Shown one piece after another: positions 57,700 to 64,000 of a DNA stretch of 64,000 bases. Numbering within the stretch: the stretch's first letter is position 1; each line of letters opens with the position of its first letter. The notes under the pieces are model-generated. The model saw nothing but the letters and a program-made list of their open reading frames with translations. It was not told the origin of the DNA and did not search any database. A program made the position numbers and the translations under genes. This stretch comes from 2-02-FULL-47-50 sp964479045 (GTDB lineage: Bacteria; Pseudomonadota; Gammaproteobacteria; Eutrophobiales; Eutrophobiaceae), in the NCBI GenBank assembly GCA_964479045.1, contig CAYZJI010000010.1:26190-90189 (forward strand), read 5' to 3'.

Positions 57700-58878
57700 T
57701 TATGATTTAACCACTGTCCACTTGCCTGAGCGCGACACCAGTTTACGATCACACCCCATTTCTTTTGCGCTGCCTTTCTGTCCAGGCAGTTCGGTGATGA
57801 CCATTTCACCTGACCGGCGCAGTTTGTTGATCATTTTCTGTAACGCCCGATCATCTTTTGCCGGAGCGAAAATTCCGGAACGATCATTAACTGCCAGCGA
57901 ACTTGCCGCAAGCAGTGTCTTGATGTCCAGACTGAATCCCGTTGCCGGACGGGCACGGCCAAATGCGCGGCCAATATCATCATAACGGCCACCGAAGGCA
58001 ATACCCTGCCCGGTGCCCGGTACATAGGCGGCAAACACCAGACCGGTGTGGTAGTGATATCCACGCAATTCCGCCAGATCAAAATAGAGTGGTGCATCGG
58101 GAATACGTTTCTGTACCAACTCCGCAATCACTCGCAACTCCCTGAGACAGTTTTTTACTTTTGCGCTCGCTGACGCAAGTTGCCGTGCTGCCTGGTTGAA
58201 GATTCTGGCATCACCATTGGCATTGATGAGATATTCAAGCATCTTCCCGATCTTTGCCGGTAATGATGAGGCCTTGATCAAGGCTTTCAGTTCAGCACCG
58301 GCCTTGCGTTGCAGAATTTCAAACAACTCGATTTCCTGTTCCGGTTGCAGCCCGGCCTGATCAGCAATGCCCTGATAAATACCAACATGGCCGAGATCAA
58401 CATGAACATCCTTTACGCCGGCAATCGCCAGGGTTTCCAGCATCAGGCATAACACTTCGGCGTCACTTTCCACACCGCGATGGCCATATAGCTCGGCTCC
58501 GGCCTGCAATGGACTGCGACTGCCCCCATGTGTTTCCGGCCGGGTATGCAATACCGTACCGAGATAACACAGACGTGTGGGCACATTACGTTTCAGTTTA
58601 TGCGCATCAATACGCGCCACCTGCGGCGTGGTATCCGCACGAATACCCATCATGCGGCCACTGAGCTGGTCCGTGAGTTTGAAGGTTTTGAGATCGAGGT
58701 CCTCACCGGTACCCGTGAGCAGGGATTCCAGAAATTCAATCATGGGAGGCATCACCAGTTCATAGCCCCAACTCTGATGCAAGTCGATAATCCGCCGGCA
58801 CAGATTTTCAATCTGCGCAGCTTCAGGCGGCAGGATCTCTTCGACGCCTTCCGGCAATAACCAGGAGTTTTTGATCAT
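57700..58878 (-). CDS. hisZ: ATP phosphoribosyltransferase regulatory subunit HisZ
   Basis: HisRS-like protein without tRNA charging that makes an active complex with short-form HisG. At 392 residues it has class II synthetase-like motifs: WLLPEGVEEILPPEA, YELVMPPMIEFLESLL, FKLTDQLSGRMMGIRADTT and LCYLGTVLHTR, and a late GGRYDDIG. Its presence predicts a short HisG elsewhere. It sits 5 nt behind the DUF2065 gene, in the standard hflC-yjeT-hisZ-purA order. Confidence 0.96.
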   Translation of the reverse strand: MIKNSWLLPEGVEEILPPEAAQIENLCRRIIDLHQSWGYELVMPPMIEFLESLLTGTGEDLDLKTFKLTDQLSGRMMGIRADTTPQVARIDAHKLKRNVPTRLCYLGTVLHTRPETHGGSRSPLQAGAELYGHRGVESDAEVLCLMLETLAIAGVKDVHVDLGHVGIYQGIADQAGLQPEQEIELFEILQRKAGAELKALIKASSLPAKIGKMLEYLINANGDARIFNQAARQLASASAKVKNCLRELRVIAELVQKRIPDAPLYFDLAELRGYHYHTGLVFAAYVPGTGQGIAFGGRYDDIGRAFGRARPATGFSLDIKTLLAASSLAVNDRSGIFAPAKDDRALQKMINKLRRSGEMVITELPGQKGSAKEMGCDRKLVSRSGKWTVVKS

Positions 58879-58883
58879 ATTAT

Positions 58884-59072
58884 TTAATGTACCACATAGA
58901 GCAGCAGGACACCGCAGACCATGCTCGTCAATCCCACAGCGCGCAGGGTCGCATCATCCATCTGTGATACCAGCGACATCATGCGGCGCATCCCGCCCGG
59001 ATTCATGAACGGCATGATGCCTTCAATCACCAGGAGCAGTGCCAACGCTGTCAGTAATTCCTGCCAGTTCAT
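58884..59072 (-). CDS. YjeT-like DUF2065 small membrane protein
   Basis: 62 residues with two hydrophobic helices (about 6-24 and 44-61) and the family motif EGIMPFMNPGGMRRMM between them. Function is unknown. Conserved position between hflC and hisZ/purA supports the call. Confidence 0.93.
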   Translation of the reverse strand: MNWQELLTALALLLVIEGIMPFMNPGGMRRMMSLVSQMDDATLRAVGLTSMVCGVLLLYVVH

Positions 59073-59169
59073 GTCATTATCAGGTCAGTATTTCCGGGGT
59101 CATGACACAAAAAATCCGGCGCACTGTCCGGATTTACTGCCTGAGACCGGTGCCGGACACGTTGTCCTG

Positions 59170-60030
59170 TCATCGGGCCCTGGGCTGATTGAAATATTTG
59201 AAAAAGTCCGAGTCCGGTTTCAATAACAGAATGTCGTTACCCTTTTTGAAACTGTTCTCATAGGCATTCAGGCTGCGATACAAGGCATAGAATTCCGGAT
59301 TCTTGCCATAAGCCGCAGCGTAAATTTCCGTGGCCTGGGCATCGCCTTCACCACGAATGATTTCCGCATCCTTGTAGGCCGTTGCCAGAATGACTTCACG
59401 CTCACGATCAGCATTGGCGCGGATACGTTCCGAAGCTTCGGAACCCCGGGCGCGGAAATCCTTGGCTACGCGTTCCCGTTCGGCGCGCATACGTGCGAAT
59501 ACAGAACTGCTGACTTCCTCCGGCAGATCAATACGCTTGGTACGCACATCTACCACACTGATCCCCAGTTCACTCTGCAAATTTGAGGTTGTTTCAGTCA
59601 CGATATTCAGTATTTCACGCCGTTCACCGGCCACCACCTGCTGCACAGTGCGTTCGCCAAACTGATCCCTCAGTGCGCGGTTAATACGCTGCTCCAGCAG
59701 GTTGTTTGCGACACTGATATCACCCTTGGTGGAGGTATAGAACTGGTTTACATCAGAAATCAGCCATTTGATGTAATAATCCACCAGTACGTCTTTCTTT
59801 TCACTGGTGAGGAACCGCTGCGCTTCCTTGTCCAGATTCAACAGACGCTTCTCCAGTTTCTGCACGGTATTGACGAGCGGAATTTTCACATAAAGGCCGG
59901 GGTTGGGTTTGGTGTCTTTAATCTCACCAAACTGGAATACGATCGCCTGCTCCCATTCATTAACCTTGTACAGGGATGAATAACCCAGCACAAACAGAAC
60001 AAACAGGATAATTACTGATCTGGGGAACAT
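59170..60030 (-). CDS. hflC: HflC, modulator of FtsH protease
   Basis: SPFH/prohibitin-domain membrane protein that forms the HflKC cage around FtsH. The start is ATG 60030 (MFPRSVIILF), 1 nt after the hflK stop with AAGGGG upstream, giving 286 residues. One N-terminal transmembrane helix (about 5-21) and the band-7 domain (VNEWEQAIVFQFGEIK, FTSTKGD-like segment) are visible, followed by a long coiled-coil with RMRAERERVAKDFRARGSE. It ends DSDFFKYFNQP. Confidence 0.95.
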   Translation of the reverse strand: MFPRSVIILFVLFVLGYSSLYKVNEWEQAIVFQFGEIKDTKPNPGLYVKIPLVNTVQKLEKRLLNLDKEAQRFLTSEKKDVLVDYYIKWLISDVNQFYTSTKGDISVANNLLEQRINRALRDQFGERTVQQVVAGERREILNIVTETTSNLQSELGISVVDVRTKRIDLPEEVSSSVFARMRAERERVAKDFRARGSEASERIRANADREREVILATAYKDAEIIRGEGDAQATEIYAAAYGKNPEFYALYRSLNAYENSFKKGNDILLLKPDSDFFKYFNQPRAR

Positions 60031-60031
60031 A

Positions 60032-61168
60032 TCAGCGTACCCCCCTTGCGCGGTCTGAATAACGGCTGTCACTTTCATCACCCGAAATACTTCCTGAATC
60101 CGGCTGTATGATTGGAACACCGGAATTGTTGCCACCCTGGGTTGTGCCACGACGTTCCATGATCTTGTCAATCGGGATATACATCAGATTATTCGCACCC
60201 TCCGCATTCAACAAAACTTTGTTGCTGTTAGTGAATACATTTTCCATAGACTCAATATACAGACGCTGCCGTGTGACTTCCGGTGCGCGTTCATATTCCA
60301 CCAGCAACTGTTCGAAACGGCTTGCGTCACCTTCAGCGCGTGCAATTACCCTGGATTTGTAGGCATTGGATTCTTCACGTAAACGGGCACCGGCACCACG
60401 AGCCTTGGGAATGATATCGTTACGATAGGCTTCTGCTTCATTTACCAGTCGCTGTTCATCCTCACGGGACTTGATCGCATCATCAAATGCCGCCTTCACT
60501 TCTTCCGGGGGTTTGGCAGGTTGCATTTCAACCCCAAGGATTTCAATACCGGTTTTGTAGTCATCCATGATTTGTTGTATCAGCTTCAGTTGATCCTGTG
60601 CAATCTGGCTGCGACCTTCGGTCAATACAAAATCCAGTGGGCTTTTGCCGATGACCTCACGCACAGCGCTTTCAGTGACCTGATGCAATGTCGCTTCCGG
60701 TGAATACACATTAAACCGGAAATCCGTTGGCTCCTTGATGCGCCACTGGACTGCCTGTTCCACATCCACGATGTTCTCATCCTGCGTCAGCATGGTCGCT
60801 TTATGTGTGATCGAACGTACCTGACCCACGTTAATCTTGATCACTTCTTCAATCGGGCGTGGCAGACGGAAATTCAGGCCGGGTTGCATAGTCGTCACAT
60901 ACTTGCCAAAACGCAGCACGATCCCGCGTTCCTGCTGGTCTATCGTGTAGGTCATGTCATAAAACAGCCAGAATGCCAGCACGAGGATCAGCAACGACCA
61001 CGGAAATGAATCGCCACTCCCACCCACATTGGCGGGGCGTTTACCAAACAAACCTCCAAAGCCCTGCTGCATCTTGCGCACGATTTCATCCAGATCCGGC
61101 GGTCCTTCATTATTACCCCGGCCCCACGGATCTTTCTTGTCACCACCCGGTGATTCGTTCCAGCCCAT
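60032..61168 (-). CDS. hflK: HflK, modulator of FtsH protease
   Basis: Partner of HflC. ATG 61168 (MGWNESPGG) with GGAG ten bases upstream gives 378 residues. A glycine-rich cytoplasmic head (PWGRGNNEGPPDLDEIVRKM) is followed by one transmembrane helix (about 53-72). The SPFH domain has DQQERGIVLRFGKYV and PGLNFRLPRPIE, then a helical repeat region and a disordered tail rich in Gly/Ser/Asp. The leader upstream holds a set of stem-loops. Confidence 0.95.
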   Translation of the reverse strand: MGWNESPGGDKKDPWGRGNNEGPPDLDEIVRKMQQGFGGLFGKRPANVGGSGDSFPWSLLILVLAFWLFYDMTYTIDQQERGIVLRFGKYVTTMQPGLNFRLPRPIEEVIKINVGQVRSITHKATMLTQDENIVDVEQAVQWRIKEPTDFRFNVYSPEATLHQVTESAVREVIGKSPLDFVLTEGRSQIAQDQLKLIQQIMDDYKTGIEILGVEMQPAKPPEEVKAAFDDAIKSREDEQRLVNEAEAYRNDIIPKARGAGARLREESNAYKSRVIARAEGDASRFEQLLVEYERAPEVTRQRLYIESMENVFTNSNKVLLNAEGANNLMYIPIDKIMERRGTTQGGNNSGVPIIQPDSGSISGDESDSRYSDRARGVR

Positions 61169-61190
61169 TAACAATTTTCTCCAATTCATA

Positions 61191-61338
61191 AGGAACCTCT
61201 GTAAATGGCAGAGGTTCCTGCGATGCAGGGACGCATTGCCATTTTGCAATCGCGTAAGCGGTTGTAAAATGTAGAAAAACAAAAATCACATTGTTGTTTT
61301 TCCCGCTCTGGGAAGTCCTGGATGGACTTGTTCAGAGC
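61191..61338 (-). other. Run of five stem-loops between hflX and hflK
   Basis: Within 150 nt on the hflK leader: AGGAACCTCTG/CAGAGGTTCCT (61191-61219, 11 perfect pairs); GCGATGC/GCATTGC (about 61220-61238, one G-U); ATTTTGCAATCGC/GCGGTTGTAAAAT (61241-61270, 13 pairs with two G-U on one strand); AAAAACAA/TTGTTTTT (61275-61301); and GCTCTG..AGTCC/GGACT..CAGAGC (61305-61338). The helix nearest hflK ends two bases before an upstream ATG (61189). No known RNA family was recognised. It may be a structured leader, a processing site, or an intergenic repeat element. Confidence 0.65.
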
Positions 61339-61386
61339 ATGTATAAATATATTCAGCATATGTGGATCTTAAAGTGAGGGTGTGTG

Positions 61387-62664
61387 TTACTGCAACCCGG
61401 CAACCGGTACACCGGATTCCTCACAGAGTTTATGCAGCCGGGGGGTGTCCATGCTGACGTCCATCACCCAGCCGCCATCAGCATTTTCATGTTCTTCCCG
61501 TACTGCTCCAATCTGAAAAAGATGTGCCCGTAATTTTCCGGCGGATGGCGGCAAATTGAGCCGGTGTGAGCGCGACAGCGCCGGAATGAATCGCCGGAGT
61601 GCTTCACGCAATAATTCAATGCCGGCACCAGTGCGTGCCGATAACCAGATACGGTTGATTTTGCCTGATTCCGAGGTTTCCATACGCGGTTCGGCGGGTT
61701 GCAGGTCAATCTTGTTATAGATTTCAATCTGGGGAACATGGCTGGCGCCAATTTCAGTAATGACCTGATTGACCTGGTCAATATGCGCATGCCGTTGCGG
61801 ATCATTCGCATCAATCACATGCAGCAGTAAATCCGCCTGACGGGTCTCTTCTAGGGTGGCATGAAACGCATCAATCAGATCATGCGGAATATGCCGGATA
61901 AAACCGACAGTATCCGTCAATATGACCTCAACTTCCGGCGCAATATTGACTTTGCGCAGCGTGGGATCCAGCGTTGCGAAGAGTTTGTCTGCCGCATACA
62001 CTTCAGCACCCGTAAGTCTGTTAAATAATGTTGATTTGCCGGCGTTGGTATAACCCACCAGAGAAATCACCGGTATATCGGACTTGCTGCGCTGCTTGGC
62101 GCTCTGTTCACGTTGCGAACGGACTTTGTCCAGGCGCGCATTGATGGATTTGATGCGTTTACCGATCAAGCGACGATCCGTTTCTAACTGTGATTCACCC
62201 GGTCCCCTGAGACCGATACCGCCCTTCTGCCGTTCCAGATGGGTCCAGCCCCGCACCAACCGGGTGGAGAGATGTTGCAGCTGCGCGAGTTCGACCTGTA
62301 ATTTACCTTCGTAACTGCGGGCACGCTGGGCAAAAATATCGAGAATCAGACGGACCCGATCAATCACACGGCAACCCAACTCGCGTTCAAGATTGCGTTC
62401 CTGTGCGGGTGAAATTTCATGATTGATGATGACGACTTCCGGCTGTGCTGTCTTTACGATTTCCTTGATTTCAGCAACCTTGCCGGAGCCGATAAAATAG
62501 CGTGCATTCGGTGTACTTCTGCGACCAGTAATTACACTGACCGGATGAATATCGGCAGATCGGACCAGCTCGATGAATTCATCGAGGTCTTCATTAAACT
62601 CGGTGGAGGAAAAATGAACATGAACCAGGATGGCGGTGCCGCCTCCGGCAATCTGATCGGTCAA
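61387..62664 (-). CDS. hflX: GTPase HflX (ribosome-splitting factor)
   Basis: Obg-HflX family GTPase that splits stalled ribosomes under stress. At 425 residues the N-terminal HflX domain has GSGKVAEIKEIV, NHEISPAQERNLE and RLILDIFAQRA. The glycine-rich linker is GGIGLRGPGESQLETDRR, and the G domain has GYTNAGKSTLFN, DTVGFIRHIPHDL and NKIDL. TTG start 62664 is supported by AGGTG seven bases upstream. It lies 45 nt downstream of hfq. Confidence 0.96.
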   Translation of the reverse strand: MTDQIAGGGTAILVHVHFSSTEFNEDLDEFIELVRSADIHPVSVITGRRSTPNARYFIGSGKVAEIKEIVKTAQPEVVIINHEISPAQERNLERELGCRVIDRVRLILDIFAQRARSYEGKLQVELAQLQHLSTRLVRGWTHLERQKGGIGLRGPGESQLETDRRLIGKRIKSINARLDKVRSQREQSAKQRSKSDIPVISLVGYTNAGKSTLFNRLTGAEVYAADKLFATLDPTLRKVNIAPEVEVILTDTVGFIRHIPHDLIDAFHATLEETRQADLLLHVIDANDPQRHAHIDQVNQVITEIGASHVPQIEIYNKIDLQPAEPRMETSESGKINRIWLSARTGAGIELLREALRRFIPALSRSHRLNLPPSAGKLRAHLFQIGAVREEHENADGGWVMDVSMDTPRLHKLCEESGVPVAGLQ

Positions 62665-62709
62665 ATCACGACACCTGCAGTAAACAATCGTATTTCAGGC
62701 TGTAATCCC

Positions 62710-62955
62710 TTAGGCATCCGACCCGTTATCATCATCTGCGCGCGGCATTTTCACATTGCGTGCCGGCACGATAGTTGAGATTGCGTGTTTATACACCAGT
62801 TGACTCACAGAATTTTTCAGTAACACCACAAATTGATCGAATGATTCCACCTGTCCCTGCAACTTGATACCGTTAACCAGATAAATGGATACGGGAACTC
62901 TTTCCTTACGTAATGCGTTCAGGAACGGATCCTGTAATGTATGCCCCTTGCTCAT
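62710..62955 (-). CDS. hfq: RNA chaperone Hfq
   Basis: 81-residue Sm-like hexameric RNA chaperone for small-RNA regulation. LQDPFLNALRKERVPVSIYL carries the proximal-face residues, GIKLQGQVESFDQFVVLL is Sm1, and YKHAISTIVP is Sm2. The C-terminal tail is short. AAGGAG lies ahead of the ATG. The AT-rich 106-nt gap from miaA may hold its own promoter (a TATAAT at 62986-62981 lacks a matching -35). Confidence 0.98.
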   Translation of the reverse strand: MSKGHTLQDPFLNALRKERVPVSIYLVNGIKLQGQVESFDQFVVLLKNSVSQLVYKHAISTIVPARNVKMPRADDDNGSDA

Positions 62956-63061
62956 AAGAATGCTCCTTGTTGTTCTAGTTATTATAATTCTTAGATATCT
63001 GAACCTGTCCGGGGTTCTTATCTGTTCGTTATCGTTATAATCCCTTAATTATATTACATTT

Positions 63062-64000
63062 TTATTTAGCCATCGGAATTTTATCGGCCAGATAATTCAG
63101 TAGCTTAGCCGCCAGATCCGGCTCCTGGCTGTTGAACCTCATGGCACCGGCCTCACGCCGCAACCAAGTTATCTGCCGCTTGGCCAGTTGCCGCGTTGCA
63201 ACAATAGCATGGTGGATCATGGCCTGATAATCAAGTTCGCCGTCGAGATATCGCCAGACCTGACGATAACCGACCAGACGCATGGAGGGCAGGCGCGGAT
63301 GCAAATCCGGTCTTTTGCGTAAAGCGCTGACCTCATCCAGCAATCCTGCTTCCAGCATTTTGTGAAATCTCATTGCAATCAGTCCATGCAGGATGGAACG
63401 GTCTTCAGGGCCCAGGATGATTTTGATAATACCGCCAGTCAGAGATTCATGTTCACCAGCTGCATGAAATGTACTGATCGGGCGTCCCGTCAGTTCATAC
63501 ACTTCGAGAGCACGCTGGATGCGCTGCGGGTCATTCGGATGGATACGCTTTGCGGCAAGCGGGTCAATCGCTGCAAGACGCTGATGCAAATGAACCCAGC
63601 CGGAGTGCATTGCCTCCTGCTCCAGACGTGAACGTATTTCCGGGTTGGCATCCGGCATGTCTGCCAGTCCCTGTTCCAGCGCACGGAAATAAAGTCCGGT
63701 ACCTCCTGTCAGTAGCGGAAATTTTCCGGTTGCCTGTATTGCCGCAATTTCATTCAAGGCATCCTTGCGAAACCTTGCCGCGGAATAGGTTTCCGCCGGA
63801 TCACAGATGTCAATCAGGCGGTGCGGTGCGACTTTGAGAATTTCTGTGGATGGCTTGGCGGTGCCGATATCCATGCCGCGATAGATCATGGCGGAATCCA
63901 CGCTGACGATTTCACATGGCAAATGCCGGTGCAGGTGGACAGCCAGATCGGTCTTGCCGGATGCCGTCGGCCCCATCAGGAACACCAAAGGTGCGCTCAT
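63062..64000 (-). CDS. miaA: tRNA dimethylallyltransferase MiaA
   Basis: Adds the isopentenyl group to A37 of tRNAs reading UNN codons. 312 residues, with P-loop GPTASGKTDLAVHL, DSAMIYRGMDIGTAKP, LLTGGTGLYFRAL, LPSMRLVGYRQVWRYLDGEL and RQLAKRQITWLRR. The ATG coincides with the last three bases of the window; the length is normal, so the gene is probably complete, though its ribosome site cannot be seen. Confidence 0.96.
   Translation of the reverse strand: MSAPLVFLMGPTASGKTDLAVHLHRHLPCEIVSVDSAMIYRGMDIGTAKPSTEILKVAPHRLIDICDPAETYSAARFRKDALNEIAAIQATGKFPLLTGGTGLYFRALEQGLADMPDANPEIRSRLEQEAMHSGWVHLHQRLAAIDPLAAKRIHPNDPQRIQRALEVYELTGRPISTFHAAGEHESLTGGIIKIILGPEDRSILHGLIAMRFHKMLEAGLLDEVSALRKRPDLHPRLPSMRLVGYRQVWRYLDGELDYQAMIHHAIVATRQLAKRQITWLRREAGAMRFNSQEPDLAAKLLNYLADKIPMAK

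Noticed and set aside
62981..63009. Promoter for hfq with TATAAT
   Set aside because: The -10-like hexamer is perfect but no acceptable -35 lies at 16-18 nt, and the region is AT-rich enough for chance matches.

Overview
The window looks like a draft or metagenome-derived scaffold (one run of exactly 100 Ns) from a gammaproteobacterium. This rests on gene order: miaA-hfq-hflX-hflK-hflC-yjeT-hisZ-purA and rnr-rlmB-rpsF-rpsR-(DUF2232)-rplI-dnaB-alr-radA are classic gammaproteobacterial strings, as are UbiG, DsbB, a hybrid MaeB and Hfq. Finer placement is not possible from sequence reading alone. Base composition is moderate, and AT-rich DNA is confined to intergenic leaders.

Layout. (1) 1-20.4 kb, minus strand: a two-partner secretion pair. 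An Omp85-type TpsB exporter is followed by an enormous filamentous-haemagglutinin-like TpsA of more than 6,000 residues whose 3' end lies outside the window. A membrane-anchored parvulin (PpiC type) lies just upstream on the same strand. (2) 22.0-29.0 kb, plus strand, divergent from the parvulin: a signalling cluster of an adenylate cyclase fused to an FHA domain, a PP2C phosphatase, a 1,442-residue transmembrane Ser/Thr kinase with a C-terminal formylglycine-generating-enzyme-like (SUMF1) domain, and a single-pass protein of unknown function. (3) 29-40 kb: mlaA; ubiG-gph-squalene/phytoene-synthase-like; a ygfX-like gene; then sdhAF4-sdhCDAB-sdhE-ygfZ running by start/stop overlaps into the agmatine-to-putrescine genes aguA-aguB, followed by dsbB. 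(4) 40-46.3 kb: maeB, ffh, a CcsA-like membrane protein and a CNNM/CorC transporter. (5) 46.4-46.9 kb: a solitary integron gene cassette with its attC site and a secreted MoaF-like protein, inserted directly after the radA stop codon. (6) 46.9-64 kb: housekeeping genes almost entirely on the minus strand, with one tRNA-Leu(CAG) on the plus strand.

Three things stand out. First, the giant adhesin with its exporter and parvulin lies next to a complete cyclic-nucleotide/phosphorylation module, suggesting (inference) regulated surface display. Second, six intergenic arrays are built of strictly phased 7-nt units, with forward units on one side and their reverse complements on the other. They form two sequence classes, three around sdh and three at 42.6, 53.1 and 57.6 kb, and several carry the stop codon of the adjacent gene. 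Third, the lone attC cassette lies outside any integron seen here. A run of five stem-loops between hflX and hflK is also unexplained.
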